A stretch of 64,000 nucleotides of DNA from an uncultured Clostridia bacterium (lineage in GTDB: Bacteria; Bacillota; Clostridia; Christensenellales; DTU072). Shown here piece after piece: positions 45,901 through 52,518 of this stretch (the first letter of the stretch is position 1; the number at the start of each line of letters is the position of its first letter). The DNA lies in NCBI GenBank assembly GCA_944372095.1, contig CALVYG010000001.1:1-64000 (forward strand), given 5' to 3'. The notes beneath the pieces are model-generated. The model was not told where the DNA came from, made no database searches, and saw only the letters and a list, made by a program, of their open reading frames with translations. Position numbers and translations under genes: made by a program.

Positions 45901-46373
45901 AACTTCTGCCCGTCGACCGCCGGCGCGGTCACCGCTTCGACCGACCCGCCCACAAGAGTATATTTTTTGGCAAGTTCGTTCCCTCCGTTATCGTTAAACG
46001 TAACGCACGCTATCTGCGCTCCGTCTTCGACGAGGAAAATCTTTACTACGGCAGTTTTTCCTTTGTAGTTTATGGTCAGATTTTTTTCTCCCGGTTCTTT
46101 GAGAGAATTTGCCGCTTCGGTTGTGAGCATCGATTTTGTCGCGTTAATCTGATTTACGTCGCCGCCCTCGTAAGTCACGTCCAGAAGAATCGACGTAATG
46201 TCGAATTCTCCGACGACATAGTAACCTTTAACGGAATCTTCTTTCACGGAAATCCCCGTTACCACGCCGTCGTCGCCGCTGCACGCGGTGAACGCCATTA
46301 CGGAAAAGACGATAATCAGAGCAGCTGTCAAAAGTTTCATTGCTCCGAATCTTCCTGTGCCCGTTTTTTTCAT
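36972..46373 (-). CDS. Giant BspA-type leucine-rich-repeat lipoprotein (3133 aa)
   Basis: The signal peptide ends in lipobox FTAC (Cys31), so it is anchored in the outer leaflet of the membrane. The first about 500 residues contain InlB-B/Listeria-Bacteroides-type repeats (VGWVDSKGNIVDL, YALSGWKVSG). Most of the rest is LRR_5 repeats of the pattern IGxxAFxGCxxLxxVxIP, in several blocks separated by further beta modules (YTFAGWYLDSGEY, TFMYWVVVDEGKE). LRR repeats of this kind often mediate adhesion or host binding. No sortase motif or enzyme domain is visible. The ATG follows GGAGG by 10 nt and a roughly 120-nt GC-rich leader. The reading frame is intact over 9.4 kb. Confidence 0.93.
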   Translation of the reverse strand: MKKTGTGRFGAMKLLTAALIIVFSVMAFTACSGDDGVVTGISVKEDSVKGYYVVGEFDITSILLDVTYEGGDVNQINATKSMLTTEAANSLKEPGEKNLTINYKGKTAVVKIFLVEDGAQIACVTFNDNGGNELAKKYTLVGGSVEAVTAPAVDGQKFVGWVDSKGNIVDLSAVTGSITVTASYSVAQASYTVKFADYNGKELQSDSVNAGSKITESNAPRVNLSSYPELSSFTWSEKFPFEVTSDITVKMVPEYKTCAVMFGYALESNPTSYTYVKDYGTTVKYGTDVSATAQKMESFLKNAGYEIAKKPSQSTTITQSGMVEFIYIVKDASVQIKVYNDADKNTLVPGYQSPMKIGTVITFPSSAATVSGYALSGWKVSGELGSEEISILENKWTVTKDYGLSVEITPVYASLTVPVIFSFDFKDDKLPDNNTENYRLTLTVSDAFAIGDAVTYQYIDNLLTNISDNKNDYIKLLNGQSVSNSEVVRNVRDNSSRIRETALGKAALYGITVVNVEQTVLVPGGAKLINASSVEFTVSISAATTGITWEKLGTTAYAVAGLGSDYNNENIFIPDTYDNLPVTTIKANALAGKNVTRLSSNLVTIESGALKGATVYGDVVLPALQTIGNNAFEGATVSAEKMEFPVLKALGTAAFKDVKADGLQINLGSVLTGVGDDTFNGAQGLISVTLPGTVVTVGDYAFYNTALSVITSLAGIKTVGDYAFAGTNLTVIDLPEAEAIGICAFADNGALTKLLIGTNGVPADELVFNVNALTGCVNIESVSFGAGVSNIEPDETVFASLKNLDSITVSEGSETYYSDGGVLYAVSGNNYNLIYYPNDKTGSYKAVLPEGASLIVNAGAFANATVAVLDLSSVAGLGFSETTNSVYAVVVAESYKDSAEDAFTGAAVVTDAQEADFAYDEDSRLIYKLVTVKSGETSTTTATVVKGYRQAESITVPEKLGGYNVTEIASGAFASFEYLEELTVLATLKGWNSGILNGTDSLRTLSVKGWSGSYKPELTDFEGNGWFSRHNIIKVGGVLIGYNNNASIGGRAITTVDEDEAAEYFAGGIPAGFFKDSNLTSINLPASVKIINEDAFNGCEYLEEFTAVELTLVGARAFKGCTSLLKAVLNFSGTAAVMYEEVFSGCTSLAEAAIYGEVNKDYKEGTVYYSLPVSTFFGCAKLSDLTLEKINEFEKKDGVSNAFNGCESLSEFDFTKFIGKEIPQGAFSGSGLKYAILTSSSLTTIGQEAFSSCSALRYVQLGSSVTSVGAYAFSRCTNLTVELSYDNGGLYEDAVIGENAFPETGTFFFISQAVDTAGSDLFTGGNHSATYPIIGFKLSDDSKEMAINFSMTDITTKILIRESDLTAPVFAGYTFAGWYLDSGEYTAVEFPIVIRENCTLYAKYYDERQGSVDASTDVKYVYYLGRTPSVSLDSGETARWYYTVNGGNQIEITELPLVVQANKGDIFKVILTVENSFGVVMSEEYDNLGDTGYAIVGYSGTNPSRMSIPNVYDDGTNGSDEIIVVYAGAFKGCIPEEFFIPEYVKAILTGNGTTNDEFVSFIKGTTFGEALKYVTVPAGVEYIADGVFTDANVEEIIFEEGSLLSEVSEKAFFGSKWWSGQLENASQNGGFIIAGNTAIKFVGTADVLLLPAEKETVVTKKFGFPESTEEIDITVTLYKDDGTIVKESVSVQAEIENDGVYRYVIEATTLGISAEFALNTTDSADWTYTVGRNLFILNSAPEDGIALSIASVSDSEVTIPSGVTKLSDGIFKNNTTLKTLIINKELVTIGNEAFAESGLTSVRYGATNSEQYVSSIKEIGTDAFKNTAWYKTEKVILGTIFLKYNNVSGTQSLTITESVTKIADGAFRSAPLTSVTVSSSTLKEIGAFAFKGSSISSVSIPKSLEKLGRGVFAECKSLTGINLSETAITELPDEAFKDNSALGAVTMPKTVTKLGKDALSGCTKLSSIVADGIAELSVKDNRFESGLADTEWYKASEAGNAEEDSIIRLGNVLVKYIVGTQSKAVFEETNALTVEIPAGITMIAYKAFSDTTAQYITEIVIPDSVVSIGDSAFEGCSNLITVQIGSGVTAIGNRAFYGLKTLKNAVLPVGLLTIGDSAFYETSLTSVQYDAEGVRIADDGYTVPSTVTEIGADAFNGVTTLTIINLGSSLVKIGARAFNAGNGNLYKVNWTLDINRPMNGEATGLAPIEILAENISNGGQGSRIFVSGMNIRFYTDAATKEYIDDATRFTYSSAWITYGWIFYENGALPTVTPLNQGYNLAPFNSEYIKEGDIPEPPHSTDSSGKTYTFMYWVVVDEGKETRITYPYVVTEDITIDAKFYTNEIDENTPDVNGITFTGENSDTIVSITGISGENQEVLYIPNKIGPRTVTAISVPENEVVKTLILTNAANFNGMTNNIFSEFVALEKIELRYANYQAADFKVEPVVLTATYGEKEYTATFYAVYSNDTASGTNYGTKLIAVIGNVEAATELAKENGYEGEEALDFVFNVPEGVTEIYSEAMVNAGFKTVSLPSTLTAIGDNAFGDTLTTLRVSKKINLINVTRNAIPSDAPIMKKESGTQTTTTDYIEITGLLYKYGNYGEFSAIANVLTGYSSEILEYLGQEGFVMPSTVNGIDITVLASEINAGGEINASVLTLPTNLARINSDAFSGINFKDVLNADGYARLREIASNVFNSTDYYNNNQSTNGLYVGKILIKWENADDSSQIRNDTIAISSNAFRGSQISRVVIPDSVVSIGDNAFYGCVDLVEVTIPNSVTTIGNGAFMACKNLTTVNIDTINSTLATIGDSAFAQATSLVTLRLPYSLKTVGENAFNGCSALTTVTFDGYDSVTGILDETKLSGLTELGASAFLNAKNLAQIKIPEGITVIKESTFEGCSSLVSVEFVRSSKLTKIENQAFTGCAKLGSVLDVENPDLLTVEMPNSLVSIGYGAFMNCSGMWGISFGHNLYSIGEDVFSGCVNLAKVEMRGATAPSITGTTFGNLSENNYRLRVYVQGDEAGLIKQEYVDKWSSAWDGCGSYIYERGDLPTVKFENSAGVTVEREADVIVNPSVNFGTGEISSWQYKSLTQKDGTIGTRTGDIAAYKNQSYVYNDTTYVFLIADYDEVVLTMLSAAG

Positions 46374-46502
46374 TGTTGCGAAACCTCCATTTTACGCATT
46401 TCGTTTGCTTGCGGCGAACGCACGTGCGCCGCGGCCGCCTTGTATATATGCGTGCGCGCGCTTTTCGGCGCACCTCTCCCATATTACAAAACAGTTATAT
46501 AT

Positions 46503-46531
46503 AATATAACATATCCGCACGCTTATTGCAA
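46503..46531 (-). promoter_or_regulatory. Promoter of the giant LRR gene
   Basis: Minus strand TTGCAA (46526-46531), 17 bp, TATATT (46503-46508). The transcript would have a leader of about 120 nt with strong GC-rich self-complementary elements (46400-46480). Confidence 0.65.
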
Positions 46532-46583
46532 GGGGGTAATCCCAAAAAAAAGCGCCCTCCCTTCAACCCCGTAAAAATCCGAT

Positions 46584-46620
46584 AAAAAAATCACACCGTT
46601 TTTCGGTGCGATTTTTTATT
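46584..46620. terminator. Bidirectional terminator after the YcxB-like gene
   Basis: TCACACCG (46591-46598) pairs with 46604-46611, with one mismatch, around T5. It is flanked by A7 before and T6 after, so it works for the YcxB-like gene on the minus strand and possibly on the other strand too. Confidence 0.8.
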
Positions 46621-46670
46621 TTTTGCATATTCCCCGATTGAATTTTTTATAAAAAATTATGAAAAATAAC

Positions 46671-47273
46671 TCAATCCTCTTCCAACGTAAGTTTCTTCTT
46701 TTTTGGCAAAGCGCGCACTTTTTTCTTGATTTTGAAAACCTCTGGTTTCATCGTTTTTTTCAGAAATGCCGCTACTTCTTCACATACTCCCGGCTCTTGT
46801 TTTTTCGCAATAATGTAGTAAAATACCGACACCTGCGCATAAATGTAAACCCTTTTTCTTTTCACAGATACTTTCTCAATCCTGTCATAAGGATGCGTTT
46901 CGATGTAAATAGGGTTCCCTTTTGCATCGATATTGGTCACTATAATCGCGTCTTCGTTGAATTCCAGTTTCTGTTTCGCTATCCCGCGCTTTTCCATATC
47001 GACTTTATATCCGCCGATTGAAGTAATGAGGAACAAAATAAACGCTATCAGTATAAGCACTACGCATACGCCGAAAAGTATCAATATGAAAGTCTGCGCC
47101 ATTGCAAAAAACAAAACAAGTCCGACTATAACCAAAATTGCAAGAATAAGTATTTCTCTGAGCCCGAAAAATCGGCGCATATAGTACATACTGCAATTAA
47201 AATAATCTTTCTTGTCCGCCGTGACGTAAACCGTCATTGCGGGAGTAGTTTCCGTAAAATTGTCTTTATCCAT
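46671..47273 (-). CDS. YcxB-like membrane protein
   Basis: 200 residues. Two adjacent helices (ILILAILVIVGLVLFFAMA and TFILILFGVCVVLILIAFIL) are followed by a cytoplasmic domain with the YcxB-type pattern (YKVDMEKRGIAKQKLEF, PYDRIEKVSVKRKRVYIYA). It ends in a lysine-rich tail. Function is unknown in this family. The ATG lies 7 nt from a TATAAT element and has no ribosome site, so the mRNA may be leaderless. It stands alone between the ABC exporter and the giant LRR gene. Confidence 0.75.
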   Translation of the reverse strand: MDKDNFTETTPAMTVYVTADKKDYFNCSMYYMRRFFGLREILILAILVIVGLVLFFAMAQTFILILFGVCVVLILIAFILFLITSIGGYKVDMEKRGIAKQKLEFNEDAIIVTNIDAKGNPIYIETHPYDRIEKVSVKRKRVYIYAQVSVFYYIIAKKQEPGVCEEVAAFLKKTMKPEVFKIKKKVRALPKKKKLTLEED

Positions 47274-47280
47274 AGAATCA

Positions 47281-47308
47281 ATTATATCTTATTAAGACTG
47301 TTTGTCAA
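47281..47308 (-). promoter_or_regulatory. Promoter giving an apparently leaderless YcxB-like mRNA
   Basis: Minus strand TTGACA (47303-47308), 16 bp, TATAAT (47281-47286), then 7 nt to the ATG (47273). Confidence 0.75.
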
Positions 47309-47310
47309 GT

Positions 47311-49272
47311 CTATTCGAGTTCGACCGCACCCGTATACAGAGCATAATACGTGCCTTTAAGCGCGAGAAGCTCGTCGTGGCTGCCTCTTTCGATAACTCT
47401 GCCGTTTTCAAGCACCATAATCGTATCCGAGTTTCTGACCGTGGAAAGCCTGTGCGCAATCACAAATACCGTTCTCCCTTTCATAAGCCTGTCCGTACCT
47501 TCCTGAACGAGAAGTTCGGTTCTGGTATCGATGGATGAAGTCGCTTCGTCCATAATCATAACGGGCGCGTCCGCCACCGCCGCACGCGCAATGGCAAGCA
47601 ACTGCCTTTGTCCTTGCGAAAGGTTCGAACCGTCGTTAGTCAGCATCGTGTCGTATCCTTGCGGTAAACGCGTTATAAAATCGTGTGCGTTAGCTATCTT
47701 CGCCGCTTCGTACACCTGTTCGTCCGTCGCGTCCAGTCTGCCGTATCGGATGTTTTCCATTATCGTTCCTGTAAACAGATTCGTATCCTGCAACACCATG
47801 CCGAGAGACTTTCTTAAATCGGATTTTTTGATTTTGTTGATATTTATTCCGTCGTATCGGATTTTTCCGTCTGCTATATCGTAAAACCTGTTAAGCAGAT
47901 TCGTGATAGTCGTTTTCCCTGCGCCGGTCGCTCCGACAAAAGCATATTTTTCCCCCGGTTTTGCGTGAAGAGATACGTCGTGCAATACGATTTTTTCGGG
48001 CACGTATCCGAAATCCACTTCGCGCATTTCGATATCGCCCCGTAACGGTACGTACGTTATCGTTCCCTCCGCTCTGTGAGGATGTTTCCACGCCCATAAG
48101 CCCGTTCTCTCTTCCGTTTCGCAAAGTTCGCCGTTTTCGTTGTATTTTGCGTGGACAAGAGTTACGTATCCGTTATCTTCCTCGGGTTTTTCGTCCATAA
48201 GCTCAAACACCCTCTGCGCTCCTGCAAGCGCCATTACCACAGCGTTTAACTGCTGGGACGCCTGACCTATCTGTACGGAGAATTGTCTTCCCATAGTCAG
48301 AAACCCTACGACTACCGGTATTATTTCCGCAGCGGTACGGGATACCCCCGAAAGCCCCACGTTTATCCCTTCGTATACTATTATCATCGAACCCACAAAC
48401 GCCAATAACACATACATTATATTGCCTACGTTTCCGAGAATGGGCATAAGCATATTCGCATATGTGTGCGCCGTTTTTGAATCGTTATAAAGTTCTTCGT
48501 TGACTTTGTCGAATTCTTTTTTTATTTCCTCTTCGTGGTTAAATACTTTTATGACTTTCTGCCCGTGCATCGTTTCTTCCATAAACCCTTCCGCACGCGC
48601 GGTGGATTTCTGTTGCCTGATAAAATATTTGGCGCTCCGTCCGCCGACGTTTTTCGTAACGAAAAGCATTATCACGCTGAATCCCATTACTATCATTGCA
48701 AGCCATAAACTGTATGTGAGCATTATAATAAATATGGTTACGAGCATTATGAACGAATTGAAAATATTCGGCAGCGACTGACTCACCATTTCTCTTATCG
48801 CGTCGATATCGTTCGTATAATGGCTCATTATGTCGCCGTGCGTATGCGTATCGAAATATTTTACGGGCAGATTCTGCATTCCGTTAAACATTTTCTTTCT
48901 CGTTTCGTCCAGGAATTTCTGCGTGACGACAGCCATAATTCTGCTCCGCAGAAACTGAGCTATTATTCCTAGAAGATAGATAAACGCCATTACGATTACG
49001 CCGGTAATCAGTGATTTCAATATCTCGTCGCGTACTTTACCCGAGTCGAACAGCGTTCCCACCATATTGATAATATAAATGCTCGCGCCGCTCGTGGCTA
49101 TCGCCGCAACCACAAGGCATACCGCCACCACAATCAGCCTTTTTCCGTTTGCTTCAAACAACTCCTTCATTATCCGCCCGAATGCGTGAGCGGCGTCTTT
49201 CATATTTATTACCGGACGTTTAATATGATTATTTGCAGCGGTCTTTCCGCTTTTTTTCGTTGCAGCATCCAT
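47311..49272 (-). CDS. Heterodimeric ABC exporter, subunit with canonical ATP site
   Basis: 653 residues: about 60 N-terminal cytoplasmic residues, six membrane helices, then the ATPase domain from about 400. Walker A is VGATGAGKTT, Walker B VMIMDEATSSID with the catalytic Glu, and the H-loop is IAHRLSTV. The signature is NLSQGQRQ rather than LSGGQ. An insertion of about 40 residues (ERTGLWAWKHPHRAEGTITY) lies just before the ATPase core. It pairs with the subunit 1 nt upstream; GGAGGAGG precedes its ATG. Exporters of this class remove drugs, lipids or peptides. Confidence 0.92.
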   Translation of the reverse strand: MDAATKKSGKTAANNHIKRPVINMKDAAHAFGRIMKELFEANGKRLIVVAVCLVVAAIATSGASIYIINMVGTLFDSGKVRDEILKSLITGVIVMAFIYLLGIIAQFLRSRIMAVVTQKFLDETRKKMFNGMQNLPVKYFDTHTHGDIMSHYTNDIDAIREMVSQSLPNIFNSFIMLVTIFIIMLTYSLWLAMIVMGFSVIMLFVTKNVGGRSAKYFIRQQKSTARAEGFMEETMHGQKVIKVFNHEEEIKKEFDKVNEELYNDSKTAHTYANMLMPILGNVGNIMYVLLAFVGSMIIVYEGINVGLSGVSRTAAEIIPVVVGFLTMGRQFSVQIGQASQQLNAVVMALAGAQRVFELMDEKPEEDNGYVTLVHAKYNENGELCETEERTGLWAWKHPHRAEGTITYVPLRGDIEMREVDFGYVPEKIVLHDVSLHAKPGEKYAFVGATGAGKTTITNLLNRFYDIADGKIRYDGININKIKKSDLRKSLGMVLQDTNLFTGTIMENIRYGRLDATDEQVYEAAKIANAHDFITRLPQGYDTMLTNDGSNLSQGQRQLLAIARAAVADAPVMIMDEATSSIDTRTELLVQEGTDRLMKGRTVFVIAHRLSTVRNSDTIMVLENGRVIERGSHDELLALKGTYYALYTGAVELE

Positions 49273-49273
49273 A

Positions 49274-51097
49274 TTATTCCTCCTCCTTTATCTGTGAATC
49301 GTATACTTCCCTGTAAATACGGCTTCTTTCCATAAGCTCTTCGTGCGTGCCGATATCGCTTATCCTGCCGCCGTCCATTACGATTATTTTATCCGCGTCC
49401 ATTACAGACGCTATTCTTTGCGCTATTATAAATTTTGTTATATGCGGAATTTCTTCTTTGAAAGATTTTCTTATTTCCGCATCGGTACGGGTATCTACCG
49501 CACTCGTGGAATCGTCGAGAATAATTATTTTAGGGTTCTTTAACAACGCTCTTGCGATACACAAACGCTGCCTTTGTCCTCCGCTTACGTTGGTTCCTCC
49601 CTGTTCGATGTAAGTATCGTACCCGTCGGGAAAACTCCTTATAAATCCGTCCGCGCAGGCAAGCGTCGCGGCATGGACGAGTTCTTCGTCCGTTGCGTCC
49701 TTATTTCCCCAACGCAGGTTTTCTTTTATCGTTCCGCTGAAAAGCAAGTTCTTTTGCAGCACCATCGAAACCGAATCGCGCAGCACCACAAGGTCATATT
49801 CTCTTACGTCTCTTCCGCCGACCAGAACTCTTCCTTCGGTAACGTCGTAAAGCCTCGGTATAAGCTGAACAAGACTTGTTTTCGCCGCTCCGGTTCCACC
49901 TATTATCCCGATTGTTTCTCCGCTTTTTATCGAAAGATTTATTCCTTCCAATGCAAATTTCTCCGCTTTATCGGAATATTTGAAACTTACGTTATCGAAT
50001 ACCACGCTTCCGTCGTCAACATGTTTTACCGCATTTTCGGGAGACGCAAGCGTGCTTTTTTCTTCAAGCACTTCGTAGAGTCGTCTTGACGATTCCACAG
50101 CCATTGTGCACATCACCAATATCATCGACAGCATCATAAGCGATGCAAGCGATTGCATTGAGTATGTCAATAAACTCGTTATTTCTCCTATTTGTATTTT
50201 ATCCCCCAACGGATGAGTTACGTCCATTATTATCAGCGACCCGAGGAATATTACGGTAAGCATTACCATATACATCATTCCCATCATCAGCGGGTTTGCA
50301 AATGCTATGATTTTTTCGGCACGCGTAAAATCGTTTCTTATCTCTCCGCTTGATTTCGCAAATTTTTCCTTTTCGTACTCCTCTCTGACATAAGCTTTCA
50401 CAACTCTCATTGCCTTGACGTTCTCCTGTACGGATTCGTTCATTTTGTCGTATTTCTTGAACACCTTATTAAAGATAGGAATAACTTTTACGAAAATGAA
50501 TACGCATCCTACCGCCATAATAAACATAAGTCCGAGCGAAATAAGCGCAATGGACTTGCTTATCTGGAAAGACATAACAAGTGAAATCACCAGCATAAGC
50601 GGCGCTCTTACGCCTACCCTTATGAACATCATATATGCGTTCTGTACGTTTGTTATATCGGTGGTAAGACGGGTAACCAATCCCGGCGCGCTGAACTTGT
50701 CTATGTTCGCAAAGGAAAATGTCTGTACGTTGTAATAAACGTCTTTTCTTAAATTCTTTGCAAATCCGGCGCTTGCGCTAGCAACGGTTTTTCCTGCCAT
50801 AGCCCCGCAGAACAGACTTAAAAACGCTATTATCAACAGCAGTATGCCGTGGATAATAATACAGTTAAGCGTATCTCCGTCCGAAAGACCGTACATAAAC
50901 GTCTGTATTCCGTGAATTATACCCGTGCTGGATTCCCCTGCTCCGCCCGCAAAATCTTCTATCGTATTTATCAGACTTGACGTAAACAACGGCAATATAC
51001 ATTCAAGCAGAACTTCGAATACGATAAGAACAGGCGTCAGTATACTGTCTTTCTTGTATTCTCTTATACATTTTGAAAGCCTTTTTATTATTTTCAT
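49274..51097 (-). CDS. Heterodimeric ABC exporter, subunit with degenerate ATP site
   Basis: 607 residues from ATG 51097, which follows GGGAAGGAA. Six membrane helices and an ATPase domain are present. The Walker A is GGTGAAKTS (Ala for the Gly before Lys), Walker B ends LDDSTS (Asp in place of the catalytic Glu) and the H-loop is IAQRIASV (Gln for His), while the signature NVSGGQRQ is intact. Together with NLSQGQ in the partner this makes one degenerate and one active ATP site, as in known asymmetric exporters. It is co-transcribed with the MarR gene 47 nt upstream. Confidence 0.93.
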   Translation of the reverse strand: MKIIKRLSKCIREYKKDSILTPVLIVFEVLLECILPLFTSSLINTIEDFAGGAGESSTGIIHGIQTFMYGLSDGDTLNCIIIHGILLLIIAFLSLFCGAMAGKTVASASAGFAKNLRKDVYYNVQTFSFANIDKFSAPGLVTRLTTDITNVQNAYMMFIRVGVRAPLMLVISLVMSFQISKSIALISLGLMFIMAVGCVFIFVKVIPIFNKVFKKYDKMNESVQENVKAMRVVKAYVREEYEKEKFAKSSGEIRNDFTRAEKIIAFANPLMMGMMYMVMLTVIFLGSLIIMDVTHPLGDKIQIGEITSLLTYSMQSLASLMMLSMILVMCTMAVESSRRLYEVLEEKSTLASPENAVKHVDDGSVVFDNVSFKYSDKAEKFALEGINLSIKSGETIGIIGGTGAAKTSLVQLIPRLYDVTEGRVLVGGRDVREYDLVVLRDSVSMVLQKNLLFSGTIKENLRWGNKDATDEELVHAATLACADGFIRSFPDGYDTYIEQGGTNVSGGQRQRLCIARALLKNPKIIILDDSTSAVDTRTDAEIRKSFKEEIPHITKFIIAQRIASVMDADKIIVMDGGRISDIGTHEELMERSRIYREVYDSQIKEEE

Positions 51098-51144
51098 ATT
51101 TTCTATTCCTTCCCTTTCCGCCACTCCCGGCGGTTCGTTTTTCC

Positions 51145-51591
51145 TTATTTCCCTTTTTCTTCATTTCCCGACAGCATTTTCTTCAACAGCTTCACCATAA
51201 CGGCTTTCTCTTCTTCGCTTAAAACGCCTGTCGCTTTTTCGTCTATGCTGTCAACGAGGTCTTTTATTTTTTCGGTCAGACCCTTTCCTTTTTCGGTAAG
51301 CGTCAGAAAATACTCTCTTCCGTCAAGCGGATTGGATTTTTTTTCAATCAATCCGTTTTTCTGCATCGTCCCTATAAGGCTCGTCACGCTCGAACCTTTT
51401 AATTTCATTCTTTCGCACACCGCTTTCTGATTTACATCCCTGCCTTCGTTTTCTTTCAGAAACCCCAGCACTATCATCTGCGGAAAGCTCAGCCCCGCTC
51501 TTCCGAGTATTTCTTCCTTTGCGATAAACATCATATGATTTACCGAATGCAAAAGATACACGAGCGAATCTTCTCTCCCTACGGATTTCAT
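51145..51591 (-). CDS. MarR-family regulator of the ABC exporter
   Basis: 148 residues with the winged-helix core (LSFPQMIVLGFL, AVCERMKLKGSSVTSLIGTM, LIEKKSNPLDGREYFLTLTEKG). It leads the operon with the two exporter subunits. A 16-bp palindrome lies at the expected transcription start. The simplest model is a repressor released by an exported compound (inference from many MarR-exporter operons). Confidence 0.94.
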   Translation of the reverse strand: MKSVGREDSLVYLLHSVNHMMFIAKEEILGRAGLSFPQMIVLGFLKENEGRDVNQKAVCERMKLKGSSVTSLIGTMQKNGLIEKKSNPLDGREYFLTLTEKGKGLTEKIKDLVDSIDEKATGVLSEEEKAVMVKLLKKMLSGNEEKGK

Positions 51592-51615
51592 AAGTCTTTT
51601 CTCCCGAAAAAAAAT

Positions 51616-51631
51616 AGTTAGATGTCTAACT
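51616..51631. promoter_or_regulatory. Probable MarR operator
   Basis: AGTTAGA-TG-TCTAACT is a perfect 7-bp inverted repeat covering about +1 to +16 of the MarR-exporter promoter. Length and TTAGA/TCTAA core fit MarR-family sites. Confidence 0.7.
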
Positions 51632-51638
51632 TGTTTAT

Positions 51639-51666
51639 ATTATACCACATCAATTTTTATTGTCAA
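51639..51666 (-). promoter_or_regulatory. Promoter of the MarR-ABC exporter operon
   Basis: Minus strand TTGACA (51661-51666), 16 bp, TATAAT (51639-51644). Confidence 0.78.
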
Positions 51667-51822
51667 AGATTTTACACAAGAAATATCCGTAGTTTTCACA
51701 GTTTTTTTATCTTCATTTTCCGTATTACGTTAGTGCCGAAAACGGGCCTTCATCCGAGAATGACCCGTTCGACAAACATATTTTAATATTATAATGAATG
51801 GTTATTGAAAAAAAACCGGCAA

Positions 51823-52518
51823 TCAGCTGTTTTCAAAATATGCGACAACTCCGTCGTAGAGCGAATAGACGAATTTATCCAGGTAATCCTTATTACATAA
51901 AAGTTCTTCGTCCTGAGGATTGCTCAAAAAGCCGCATTCGACGATAACCGAAGGCGCGTGGGTGCAGTTAAGCATAAAATATTCGCCCGGCAACGCGTCG
52001 AACACTCTCCCTACGTTCGCGGCATTAAGCGAGTTTATGCAGCCTTGAAGAATATCCGCAAGTATTCTTCCCTCTTCGCTCAAATCGTTGAAGAACACCT
52101 GAGCACCTCTTCTGTCCGACGACGGGAACTTATTACAATGAATACTTAAAACCATATCGGGTTCGGATTTTTCTATAATATTTTTTCTTCTCGTAAAATC
52201 TTCCTGCTTAAAACTTCCCGCTTCATCCGCTCCGTCGTCCGTCGTACGCGTCATAACGACGAAAAATCCGGCGTCTTCAAGCAAATCTTTCAGCATAAAA
52301 GAAATTTCGAGATTCTTATCCGCTTCCTCTGTGCCGTTTTTCCCGACGACGCCCCTGTCGCTTCCGCCGTGCCCGGCGTCAATTACTATCACTTTCTGCC
52401 CGACGGAAGCCGTTTTGCTTTCCGCGACGCAAATCCCGCCCGCTATTGCGCACACCGCTACCGCCGCTATGATAATCAATGCTATTATTATCGTTTTTTT
52501 CTTCAAAACTATAAACAT
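51823..52518 (-). CDS. N-acetylmuramoyl-L-alanine amidase (Amidase_3, CwlD-like)
   Basis: 231 residues with one N-terminal membrane/signal segment (TIIIALIIIAAVAVCAIAGG). The zinc ligands and catalytic Glu appear as VIDAGHGGSDRG, a Glu in EADKNLEIS, SIHCN and VIVECGFLSN. The enzyme cuts the amide between muramic acid and the peptide stem outside the membrane. The size resembles CwlD, which makes spore-cortex muramic lactam. No other sporulation gene is nearby, so a vegetative role is possible. GGAGGG precedes the ATG. Confidence 0.92.
   Translation of the reverse strand: MFIVLKKKTIIIALIIIAAVAVCAIAGGICVAESKTASVGQKVIVIDAGHGGSDRGVVGKNGTEEADKNLEISFMLKDLLEDAGFFVVMTRTTDDGADEAGSFKQEDFTRRKNIIEKSEPDMVLSIHCNKFPSSDRRGAQVFFNDLSEEGRILADILQGCINSLNAANVGRVFDALPGEYFMLNCTHAPSVIVECGFLSNPQDEELLCNKDYLDKFVYSLYDGVVAYFENS

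Noticed and set aside
46228-46482. 84-codon Arg-rich frame in the leader of the giant LRR gene
   Set aside because: It overlaps the signal peptide region in another frame; its composition reflects the GC-rich leader.
51738-51772. AACGGG/CCCGTT inverted repeat between the amidase and MarR genes
   Set aside because: The stem is interrupted and no T-run follows on either strand, so neither terminator nor operator can be claimed.
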